From contig CAVSNF010000025.1 in assembly GCA_963729195.1 (NCBI GenBank), positions 372,001 to 436,000 on the forward strand: 64,000 nucleotides of DNA. Direction: 5' to 3'. Each line of letters starts with the position of its first letter. Position 1 is the stretch's first letter. A model generated the notes under the pieces. The model searched no databases. It was not told the origin of the DNA and saw only the letters and a program-made list of their open reading frames with translations. Made by a program: the position numbers and the translations under genes. Shown in pieces: positions 19,071 through 27,811 of the stretch. The stretch comes from CAVPTL01 sp963729195 (GTDB lineage Bacteria; Actinomycetota; Thermoleophilia; Gaiellales; JAICJC01).

Positions 19071-19093
19071 CGGTGCCTGGCACCGTTATTCAC
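19063..19093. repeat. palindromic repeat copy 5, shared stop for two convergent genes
   Basis: Perfect copy with central T. GAA-TAA on the plus strand ends arsC (TAA 19068-19070); the mirror GAA-TAA on the minus strand ends the ROK gene (19086-19088). The repeat is the entire space between the two genes. Confidence 0.96.
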
Positions 19094-20025
19094 CACCGAG
19101 GATGAAGGCGGCGGCGCCGATCAGGCCGGCGGCGTCGCCCAGTTGGCCGGGCTCGATCCGGCAGCTGCGCACGAACTCGAGCCCGGCATGCTCTGCGAAG
19201 GCGGCCCGCAGCGGTGCCCACAGCGGCTCGCCCACGTGGGAGAACCCGCCCACCACCAGCACCGCCGAGAGGTCGAGCAGCGCGGCTGCCGAGGCAAACG
19301 CCACACCCAGCCCACGACCTGCCCGGGCGATCTCGTCGACGGCCACCGGGTCGCCCGCCTCGGCGGCCATGGCCAGCGCCGCGCCGTCGGCCTCCTGCCC
19401 CAAGGGCGGCACCCAACCGCGCTCCCGGGCGCGGGCGATCGTGCGCGGGCCGGACGCCACCGCTTCGAGACATCCCCGCCCGCCGCAGGCGCATTCCGGC
19501 CCATCGGGCTCGACCACCACATGGCCGATGTGCCCGGCATTGCGGGTGGCGCCGTACTGCACCCGGCCGCCGAGCACGAGCCCGCCCCCGACGCCGGTCG
19601 ACACCGTCACCGCCATGAAGTTCTGAAGGTCCCGGCCGGCTCCCATCCAGCGCTCACCGGCGGCGATCCCGACCGCGTCGTTCTCGACCCTGACGATCGG
19701 CGCCGGGGAACTCCTGGGACAGCCGTTCGCGCAGCGGGAACCCTCGCCACGCCGGGATGTTCAGCGGCGAGACCTCACCCCGCGCCCACTCCATCGGGCC
19801 GGCGCAGGCCACCCCCACCCCCGCGATCGCCCCCGGCTCGACGCCGGGCCTCGCCGAGCACGTGACCGGCGCAGGCCACCAGCGCGGCCATCACCACCTC
19901 CGGGTCATCGGTTGCGGGGACGGGCACGCGGCAGCGGGCGATCAGCCGTACCCGCCTCGTCGACGACGGCGGACGGCCAGCTTCGACCCGCCCACGTCGA
20001 GCGCCAGGGCGAGCTGCGAGGTCAT
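19086..20025 (-). CDS. ROK family sugar kinase (frameshifted at N-terminal half)
   Basis: About 310 residues. The start MTSQLALALDVGGSKLAV contains the ATP-binding DxGGSK; CACGGRGCLEAVASG is the ROK zinc-binding signature; TVSTGVGGGLVLGGRVQYG and NAGHIGHVVVEP include the sugar-binding GHxxV region. ROK kinases phosphorylate glucose or N-acetylhexosamines; the exact sugar is unknown. Frame breaks lie near 19710, 19850, 19940 and 19965. Stop TAA is in the palindromic repeat. Confidence 0.85.
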
Positions 20026-20039
20026 GGTCGGTGCAGAAC

Positions 20040-21866
20040 CTACCGCACGGTCACGAAGGCATCCACGTCAATCGTGGGGTGCCCGGCCGTCCCGGCGCAC
20101 ACCACCTTGATCGTGTGAGTGCCGACGCTCGTCCACGCGCGGGTGAACACCGCCCGCCGCCGGGCGGTGCCGTTGGCGTGCAGGTTGAGCGACTTGACCA
20201 GACGGCCGTCGATGTAGATCCGGCCGACACCACGGTTGGCCGCCCGGCTCGCCACCCACACCACCTCGCGGCCGTTGAACTTGAGCGACGCCGACGCGCC
20301 CGCGCTCGAGGTCGTGTGGATCGAGCCGCCGTAGGTTCCCGACACCCGCTGGTTCGACCAGCGCCCCGTGTAGTGAATGGCTCCGCCGCCGTTCTGGAAC
20401 GCCGTCACCACCGTGGGCGCGCCGGGGACGAACGCCGAGACGTTGTCCGAGCAGTCGGTCGCCCGCACCTGGAATCGGTAGGCCTTGCTGCTGGGCGCCA
20501 CCGTGCGGCTTGGTGAACGCAGCGTTGATCCACGGCAGGGAGACCGGCGCGTACGCGCCACCGCCAAAGCTCTTCTGCAGCTGATAGCGGCAGATGCCGC
20601 TGGCCGCATCGGTGGCGGCGAAGCTGACCCGAGCCGGTATCAGCGTTGGTCCCAGGTTCGCTCCCAGCGGAACGATCAGCTTGGGCGCGGCGGTGATCGT
20701 CGGGCGGCGTGGAGTCGGTGACCCCGGTCGAGAACTCGGCGAAATGCGCCTGAGGGAAGCTTCCGGGGAACCAGCGGGTGAAGTCACCGCCGGCGTACAC
20801 GCTCTGGCCGTAGGCCTGCAGGCCGAACACCCCGTGGATGCTGTCGGCCGACGGCTGCCACGACGTGTCGACCTTGCCGGTGGTCTGGTTGAGAGCCACC
20901 AGATGCTGGGCGTTGAAGGCGCCGAAGGTGGTGAAGTGGCCGCCCACAAGCAGCGAGCCCTGGTACAGCACCACCCGCTCCACGTCTCCGTTGCCGGTGT
21001 TCGTCCATTTCAGCTTGCCCGCAGGCAGCGAGTAGGCGCGCACGTGCCCGCCGCCGCCGGCGTCTCCCTCGAACAGGGTGCTCGAGGTCGCCGCAAACGC
21101 CTTGACCGTTCCGCCGGGATGCGACGCCCACGGAAGCAGCGCACCGCCGGTGGTGGTGACGGCCACCAGGTGGGCCTGGCGCTGGTTGTTGAAGAGCGTG
21201 AACGCTCCGCCCACGAACAGCTTGTCGCCGGCCGGCGGCACCGAGATCACTCGCACGGCATTGTTGGCGCGCGGCACCCAGTCAGCAGCTGAGCGCGCCG
21301 CTGCTCGAGCTGAGCGCAGCCAACCGCTCCCGCTCGTGGCCGTTGACGTGCCGGAAGTCTCCTCCGATGTACACCTGGCCCGAGAACACGGCCATCCCCC
21401 ACACCTGGTTGTCGACCCTCGCCGACCAGCCGTTGACCACGCCCGTACCCGCGCCGACGGTGGCTGCCTGCACCTCGGCCACGCGCTGGCGGGTCTTGCC
21501 CCCGATCTGCGTGAACGCCCCGCCGACGAAGATCATCGACGCGTCCTGCGAGGTGGCGAGTGCCCGCACCGTGTTGTTCGCACCCGGATTCCACGGCAGC
21601 AGCGCGCCGGTGCTCGCGTTGAACGCCGCCAGCCTGTTTCGGGGAGTGACGTTGCCGCCGGCGTGGTCCATCACCTGGGTGAACTGCCCGCCGATGTACA
21701 CCACTCCGTTGACCCGCAGCACCGTGTTCACCCGCCCGTTGGCCTGCCACGTGGGCGAGGGGAGGTCGCCGAGGGTCACCGCGGAAGCCGAGCCGGCGGT
21801 GGCGGCGAACGCGACCACCGCGACCAGGGAGGTGAGTATGGGACGCAGGCGTAGCCGAGCTGACAC
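20040..21866 (-). CDS. secreted delta-60 repeat beta-propeller protein (frameshifted)
   Basis: About 605 residues with a signal peptide (LTSLVAVVAFAATAGSASAV). Six copies of an IGGxFT-type motif are visible (VYIGGQFTQV, IFVGGAFTQIGG, VYIGGDFRHVNG, LFVGGAFTLFN, LLVGGHFTTFG, VYAGGDFTRW), typical of delta-60 propellers. A C-terminal beta-rich region has repeating NRGVGRIYIDGRLVKSLNL-type strands. Function unknown; probably cell-surface or extracellular. AAGGAG eight bases before GTG 21866 supports the start. Frame breaks near 21285, 20700 and 20515. Confidence 0.78.
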
Positions 21867-22166
21867 GGGGGTACTCCTTCAGTTGCTGTCGGGCGCAGAC
21901 TCGACGTCCCCATTCGATCCGCTGATTCATGATGCCGCGATCATGCAAAAGTCGCAACTTGTTACCGCTCCAGGCGGCGTGAATGAGGCGTTCCCCCCAT
22001 TGTCCGGGTGGGGCGCCGGCGTCAATCATCCGGCCATGCACACCGAGCGGGAGCCACGGAGTGCCCCCAAAGGCCACCGCCCCATACCCCCGACACTGAG
22101 CGGGATACTTAATGTCGCGGCTTGGGGCGTTGTGGCCTTGGGGAAGCAGTAATTTGACGCGGCACC
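21867..22166. other. divergent intergenic region
   Basis: 300 bases without a gene between the divergent delta-60 and histidine kinase genes. It holds a candidate minus-strand promoter at 21929-21957. I see no further coding frame or RNA structure that I can defend. Confidence 0.6.
21929..21957 (-). promoter_or_regulatory. candidate promoter for the delta-60 gene
   Basis: On the minus strand TTGCGA (-35) and CATCAT (-10) are 17 bases apart, about 60 bases before the GTG start. The -10 matches only four of six consensus bases. Confidence 0.3.
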
Positions 22167-23192
22167 ATGAACGTGGCCAGCTCCCCGCCCAGCGCCGGGC
22201 GTCTCCCCGCCCGCCGCTCGTCGCTCTTCTGGCGGGTGTTCGCCCTCGACGCCGGCCTGCTGATCCTCGCCGGCCTGGTACTGGCGTTCTCGCCGATCAC
22301 CATCTCGGCGCCGATCGAGCAGGCCCAGGCGGTGGTGCTCACCATCGGCGTGATCGTGTTCGTGATCGCAAACGGGCTGCTCCTGTGGTTGACGCTGCGG
22401 CCGCTGCGCGAGCTGTCGGCGCTGATGAACACCGTTGACCTGCGCGAGCCCGGGCGCCGGCTCGAGATCGACGGCTCGGGCGAGGTCAGCGAGGTGATCA
22501 GGACGTTCAACCGCACGCTGACCCGGCTCGAGGACGAGCGGCGGGAGTCGTCGACGATCGCGTTTCGGGCGCAGGAGGCCGAGCGCCGCCGGATCGCGCG
22601 CGAGCTGCACGACGAGATCGGCCAGAACCTCACCGGCATGCTGCTGTTCCTGAAACGCGCCGAGGAGACCGAGGGCAGCGAGCGCGACGAAGCGCTGCGG
22701 GCGGCTCAGGACACCGCTCGGGTGGCGCTCGAGGAGCTGCGGCGGGTGGACGGGCTGCTGCGCCCCTCGGTGCTGGCCGACCTCGGCCTGCCGGCGGCGC
22801 TGCACGCGCTGGCCGAGACGTTCGAGGCTCGCACCGCCACCCGAGTGGACGTCGACGTCGACGAGACGGTCGAGCTCGAGGAGGGCGTCGCGCTGACGGT
22901 GTACCGGATCGCGCAGGAGGCGCTCACCAACGCTGCCCGGCATGCCGACTGCACCCACGTCGACCTGAGCCTGCACCAGACCGGCGAGGGTCGCATGATC
23001 GAGCTGGTGGTACGCGACAACGGCGTCGGTATCGGTCACGAGAGTTTCGGCGGCGGCCTGCGCGGCATGCGCGAGCGGGCATTGATCATCCACGGGGTGC
23101 TGCGGGTCGAGTCGCGGCCCGGGTCGGGGACGCAGATCGTGATGACGGCGCCGGTGGACGCCGGCGGCGAGCCGCTGCGGGTGCAGCCGTGA
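22167..23192 (+). CDS. NarL-type sensor histidine kinase
   Basis: 341 intact residues: two membrane helices (residues about 25-45 and 55-75) around a very short external loop, a HAMP-like segment (LTLRPLRELSALMNTVD), a HisKA_3 dimerisation domain with the phospho-acceptor in RRRIARELHDEIGQ (His about 148) and an ATPase domain with QEALTNAARHA and DNGVGIG. The near absence of a sensor loop suggests membrane or envelope stress sensing, as in LiaS-type kinases. Its stop overlaps the response regulator GTG. Confidence 0.92.
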   Translation: MNVASSPPSAGRLPARRSSLFWRVFALDAGLLILAGLVLAFSPITISAPIEQAQAVVLTIGVIVFVIANGLLLWLTLRPLRELSALMNTVDLREPGRRLEIDGSGEVSEVIRTFNRTLTRLEDERRESSTIAFRAQEAERRRIARELHDEIGQNLTGMLLFLKRAEETEGSERDEALRAAQDTARVALEELRRVDGLLRPSVLADLGLPAALHALAETFEARTATRVDVDVDETVELEEGVALTVYRIAQEALTNAARHADCTHVDLSLHQTGEGRMIELVVRDNGVGIGHESFGGGLRGMRERALIIHGVLRVESRPGSGTQIVMTAPVDAGGEPLRVQP

Positions 23193-23819
23193 CCGTGCAC
23201 ATCCTGGTCGCCGATGACCACCCGGTGGTGCGACGGGGCGTGGGCATGATCCTGCGCGCCGACCCCAAGCTGGAGGTGGTGGCCGAAGCCGCCGACGGCG
23301 CCGAGGCGCTGTCGCTCGGCCTTCAGCCCGACGTCGATCTGGCCATTCTCGACCTGGCGATGCCGCGCCTGACCGGGCTCGAGGTTGCCCAGCAGCTGGC
23401 CACCGCCAGGCGCGACCTGCGGATCCTGATCCTCTCGATGTACGACGACCCCCGCTACGTCAAGCAGGCCCGCAGGGTGGGTGCACACGGGTACCTGCTC
23501 AAGAGCACCGTCGACCGTGACCTGCTGAGCGCCTGCCGCACGGTGCTCGACGGCGGGGAGTTCGTCGAGCCGCGGATGGCCGATCGGCCTCCGATAGAGC
23601 CGCCGCGAGAGGTCGAGGACGGGACCGTTGACGGCCCGCGAGACCCAGATCGTCGCGCTGATCGCCGCCGGCAACACCAGCCGTGAGATCGCCGAGCAGC
23701 TCACCATCAGCACCAAGACGGTCGAACGCCACCGCGACAACCTGATGGCCAAGCTCGACATTCACAACCGCGCGGAGCTCACCCGCTACGCCATCCGACA
23801 CGGCATTGCCGACGCCTAG
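23189..23819 (+). CDS. NarL/LuxR-type response regulator (frameshifted in linker)
   Basis: Receiver domain starting VHILVADDHPVVRRG with the phospho-acceptor Asp in LAILDLAMPRLTG and the Lys in YLLKSTVDRD. The LuxR helix-turn-helix reads PLTARETQIVALIAAGNTSR, then TKTVERHRDNLMAKL. One extra base near 23626 shifts the frame in the linker. Cognate partner of the upstream kinase through a GTGA overlap. The target genes are not evident. Confidence 0.9.
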
Positions 23820-23853
23820 ATGAGGCCGGTGCAGCGGCCATACTGAGACCGTG

Positions 23854-24973
23854 ATGCTGCGGCGAGTGCTGATTGCGACGGTTGGGCTGTGGGTACTGCT
23901 TGCGACTGTCGCCGTCGTGCCCGCGCTTGGCGGCCTGCCCGGGCTGGTCGGTGGTTGCCAGTCGCAACCCCCAGCCGAGCTTCAACATCCTCACCGACGT
24001 GTCGGCGCTTTCGGCCACAGACGCCTGGGCGGTGGGCACCAGCGGTCGTGGATCCAACGCCCGCCCGCTGATCGAGCACTGGGACGGGATGACGTGGTCG
24101 GTCGTGCCCGGCCCTACGACCAGCACATCGTTCCTGGGACTCAACGGTGTGGTTGCGATCTCGCCCACCAACGTCTGGGCAGTGGGCAACAAGGGGTCAG
24201 CCAGCCGGCCGCTGATCCTGCACTACAACGGCACCAAGTGGAGCGTGGCCGCCGCCGGCACTCCCGGCAGGGGCTTCGCCAACGTCGGGCTCGACAGCAT
24301 CACCGCGATCGCCCCCGACGACATCTGGGCGGTCGGCACCAGCGTGCGATCGGCGCAGGTGTGGAGGCCGCTGGTCGAGCACTGGGACGGACAGCACTGG
24401 CGAGTGGTCACGGTGCCAAACCCGGTGACCACCATCAACACACTGGTGGACGTGTCCGCCGTCTCGACCGGCGACGTGTGGGCGGTCGGGTGGTTCGGTC
24501 TCGCAAACCAGACGCCGCTGGTGGAGCACTGGAACGGCTCTCGGTGGTCGCGAGTGGCAACCCCGGCGATCGCCCCGGGAGGCAGCCTGCTGGGCGTCCA
24601 GGCATTGGCGACATCCAACGTGTGGGCGGTGGGCGGCACGGCTCAGGCGGTGCCGCGAGTGCTGCTCGAGCACTGGAACGGCGGCGCCTGGGCGCGCTCC
24701 ACCGGCGGGGATGCGGCCGCGGCCGGCCTCAGCCTGTACTCCACCGACGGCGTCTGGTCGGTGGGGGCGCGAGCGACCGCCACCGGCACCAACACCACCG
24801 CCGCATTGCTGCGCACCGGATCCACCTGGACGCGAGTCACACCGATCTCGCCCGGTAGCGATGACCTGCTCAATGCCGTCACCGAGATCCCCGCAACCAC
24901 CGATGCCTGGGCGGTCGGCTCGACCCTCAAGGGTGGCGCGACCCGCACCTTGATCGAGCAGGCCTGTGAATAA
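23854..24973 (+). CDS. secreted WAVG-repeat beta-propeller protein (frameshifted)
   Basis: Signal sequence MLRRVLIATVGLWVLLATVA, then seven or more units built on DxWAVG followed by LxEHWDG/NGxxW (DAWAVGTSGRG, NVWAVGNKGS, DIWAVGTSVR, DVWAVGWFG, NVWAVGGTA, GVWSVGARA, DAWAVGSTL), a beta-propeller common in exported actinobacterial proteins. No enzyme motif. The frame changes near 23955. The TAA stop (24971-24973) is inside the palindromic repeat, which also overlaps the next gene's only upstream start codon. Confidence 0.8.
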
Positions 24974-24995
24974 CGGTGCCAGGCACCGTTATTCA
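24966..24995. repeat. palindromic repeat copy 6, stop of one gene and start of the next
   Basis: GTGAATAACGGTGCC, central A, then GGCACCGTTATTCA. GAA-TAA ends the propeller gene, while the first GTG is the in-frame start for the cupin protein that follows. Confidence 0.94.
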
Positions 24996-25373
24996 GCCGT
25001 CCACGTCGACGAGCTGGAGTACGCCGAGCGCCAGTACCGGCCGCAGGACGAGCCCCGTCTCGCCGCCGGCCTGACCGACGCGCTCGGCCTGGAGCACTCG
25101 CGCGCAACCGTGTGGCGGTATCCACCGGGCACCCGCGGACGGCGCCACATCGAGGGCGCCCAGGAAGAAGTCTTCGTCGTGCTCGAGGGCACGATCACGA
25201 TGATGCTGGGCGAGCCCGCCGAGGCCGTCGAGCTTACCCGCGGCAGCGTGGCCCGGGTCGCCCCCGGTACCGAGCTGCAGCTTCGCAATCAGGGCTCGGC
25301 TCCCGCGCAGGTGCTGATCTGGGGCGCACCGGCGATCACCGGCCAGGCCCAGATACTCGACGATCTGCCGTAG
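24966..25373 (+). CDS. cupin domain protein with repeat-derived N-terminus
   Basis: Cupin_2 beta-barrel of about 125 residues. RYPPGTRGRRHIEGAQEEVF is motif 1 (the His and Glu metal ligands partly present), GSVARVAPGTELQLRN is motif 2. The expected start region VHVDELEYAERQYRP is preceded by GTC rather than a start codon; the only upstream in-frame start is GTG at 24966 within the palindromic repeat, adding MNNGARHRYSA. Either translation starts in the repeat, or the original start was lost when the repeat inserted. Function unknown. Confidence 0.75.
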   Translation: MNNGARHRYSAVHVDELEYAERQYRPQDEPRLAAGLTDALGLEHSRATVWRYPPGTRGRRHIEGAQEEVFVVLEGTITMMLGEPAEAVELTRGSVARVAPGTELQLRNQGSAPAQVLIWGAPAITGQAQILDDLP

Positions 25374-25410
25374 CTCCTGCTGATCTGAGCGCCGAGCGTC
25401 GGCGGCGCCG

Positions 25411-26779
25411 GTGCTAGTGTCCGAACCCAGCTTGGAAGCTTCCCGCACCGCCCTTGTCGAAGACCTGATTGGCCGGTATCCGCATATACCGCCCGAGGCG
25501 GTGTTGAAGGAGGACCTGCTTCGCAGCGGCATGGCGTTTGACCACTCGGCGCTGACCGACAATCTGGACGGCGAGGTCAAGCCCAAGTCGTACTTCATCT
25601 TCTCGTTCGACCAGAAGCCGCTGGCCCAGCTGGGCGAGGCTGCCATCCGCCGCCCGCCCGAGGAGCTCGCACTCACCGGCGGCCCGCACGGACTTCGGCG
25701 CACGATCGTCTCGGTGCGCGTCAACCCCGACTCGCCCTACCGCGTCTCGCTGGGTGAGGAGGGCACGCTGCAGCTGTCGCTGGACGGCCGGCTGATGGCA
25801 GACGTGCTGTTGCCGCCGATGCCGGAGTACTACCGGCACGAGCTGGCCAACGGCAAGACGGTGATGGAGACCGCGCCCACGATCCAGTGGGGCTACCTGA
25901 TCTATCTGACCGCGCTTCGCCTGTGCCAGTACTTCGGTGCCAAGGAAGAGTGCCAGTTCTGCGACATCAACCACAACTGGCGCCAGCACAAGCAGGAGGG
26001 CCGGCCCTACACCGGCATCAAGTCAGTGGACGACGTGCTGGAGGCGCTCGCGATCATCGATCGCTACGACACCGATCGCGGTCAGCAAGGCCTACACGCT
26101 CACCGGCGGCTCTGTCACCAGCAAGGTCGACGGGTTGGCGGAGGCCGACTTCTACGGCCGCTACGCCCAGGCGATCGAGGAGCGCTTCCCCAATCGCTGG
26201 ATCGGCAAGGTGGTCGCCCAGGCGCTTCCGCGGGCCGACGTGCAGCGCTTCAAGGATTACGGCATCAAGATCTACCACCCCAACTACGAGGTGTGGGACG
26301 AGCGGCTGTTCGAGATCATCTGCCCCGGCAAGACGCGCTACGTGGGGCGAAGCGAATGGCACCGGCGGATCCTGGACGCGGCCGAGGTGTTCGGGCCGCG
26401 GTACGTGATCCCCAACTTCGTCGCCGGCGTCGAGATGGCCAAGCCGTTTGGCTTCACCTCGATCGACGAGGCGATCGCAAGCACCACGCTCGGGCTCGAC
26501 TACTTCATGAGCCGCGGTGTGACCCCGCGCTTCACCACCTGGTGCCCGGAGCCGGCCACGCCGCTTGGCCGCGACAACCCGATGGGCGCTCCGCTGGAAT
26601 ACCACATCCGCCTGTTGGAGGCCTACCGCGGGACGCTCGAGAAGCATGGGCTGAAGCCGCCGCCGGGCTACGGCGTGGCGGGAGCCGGAAACGCGGTGTT
26701 CTCGGTCAGCTCGTTCATGGACACCCTCCGCCCCGAAGAAGTCCCGGTGGAAGAGGCTGTGCCCACGTTCACGCCGTAG
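25411..26779 (+). CDS. radical SAM enzyme with unusual CX8CX2C cluster motif (one frameshift)
   Basis: About 455 residues. A 150-residue N-terminal region (YPHIPPEAVLKEDLLRSGMA, SYFIFSFDQKPLAQL) is followed by LCQYFGAKEECQFCDIN, where cysteines are spaced CX8CX2C instead of the canonical CX3CX2C. LTGGSVTSK resembles the GGE/SAM-binding strand, and a TIM-barrel-like C-terminal part follows (YGIKIYHPNYEVWDERLF). The frame shifts once near 26085. Reaction and substrate are unknown. No clear partner peptide or maturase lies next to it. GTG 25411 or the GTG at 25417 is the start. Confidence 0.75.
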
Positions 26780-27292
26780 TGAACCGCGAGACGAGGTGAC
26801 GTGCGACTTGACGCTGGGCGCGTCGCAGCGAGGCATGTCCGTGCCACCCACGTGGGTGGTGGCGCTGCCGCCGGGCCAGTCGATCTCGATCGTGTCGGCG
26901 TTCCCCGAGAGGTGACAGCCGTTGCCCCAGGCGATGTGGCTGACCGCCGTCTCGCCTGGGTGCACCAGCAGCCTGCGGGCGGACTGGGCGGTTTGCCCGA
27001 TGTTTCGCACCGGCAGCATCTGGCCACCGGCGGTGTACAGCCGCACCAGCGGCGCACCGCGCAGCAGGCAGTTGGTCGACCCGGTGTTGGCCAGCCGCAC
27101 CTCCCCGACGGCACTGCCGGTCCCACCTTGGAGGGTGGCGCTGACCTGGCCCACGTCGCTCGAGGAGCAGTTTGGCGTGCTCGCGGGCATGCTCGACGGG
27201 GCTGTCGACGTGCCGGCCCCGGTCGCGTTCCCGCACGCGCTCAAGACCAGCGAGGCGGCCACCAGCGAACCGAGAATTCGAGTCCAGAACAC
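26780..27292 (-). CDS. DUF4232 domain lipoprotein
   Basis: About 170 residues from GTG 27292. RILGSLVAASLVLSACGN is a lipoprotein signal with lipobox LSAC. The DUF4232 domain follows: TPNCSSSDVGQVSATLQGG, GEVRLANTGSTNCLLRGAP, and NGCHLSGNADTIEIDWPGG. Such domains are found on the outer face of actinobacterial membranes; the function is unknown. The exact C-terminus is uncertain: the frame appears to break near 26800 and the gene ends in the 3' end of the convergent radical SAM gene. Confidence 0.7.
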
Positions 27293-27318
27293 GCATTGGA
27301 ACTGTACCAATGAATTAC

Positions 27319-27336
27319 TTGCTTGCCGGCAAGCAA
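27319..27336. promoter_or_regulatory. candidate MarR operator
   Basis: TTGCTTGCCGGCAAGCAA is a perfect 18-base palindrome 17 bases upstream of the marR-type gene ATG, and lies between it and the divergent DUF4232 gene. MarR regulators bind palindromes of this length and usually autoregulate. Confidence 0.6.
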
Positions 27337-27353
27337 TTGCTACACTGAGGGTA

Positions 27354-27811
27354 ATGACCGATTCCTCCAACCTCGACGACAACGACATCGCCGGTCGCAT
27401 GCGCACCGTGATCGGCCGGCTCGTCGCGACGCCTGCGCCACGCCGGCGGGCACACCGACCTCTCTCCGTCCCAGTACGAAGTCTTCGGCACGATCGCGCG
27501 CCAAGGAGATCTGCGCCTGTCCGACCTGGCGACGCATCGAGGGCATCAACCCCACGCTGCTCTCGCGGATCGTGGCCAAACTGGAGGCCGCCGATCTGGT
27601 CACGCGCGAGCCCGACCCCGAGGATCGCCGCGTCTCGCACGTCGCGCCGACGGACAAGGGCCGCGAGTTCTACGAGCAGATCCGACACGAGCGCACCGAC
27701 GCGGTCAACCTCGCGATCGAGAGCCTCACCCCCGACGAGCGCCGGGCGCTGGCCACCGCCCTGCCGGTCCTCGAGTCGCTGGCCAAGAGTTTGAAGCAGC
27801 ACCCGCAGTGA
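27354..27811 (+). CDS. MarR family transcriptional regulator (frameshifted)
   Basis: About 150 residues. The winged helix includes LSPSQYEVFGTIARQGDLRL, INPTLLSRIVAKLEAADLVT and the wing REPDPEDRRVSHV. Two extra A residues, near 27432 and 27532, each inside GCGACGC, break the frame. The gene stop overlaps the start of the MFS transporter, so the regulator probably controls the exporter through the palindrome at 27319. Ligand unknown. Confidence 0.87.
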
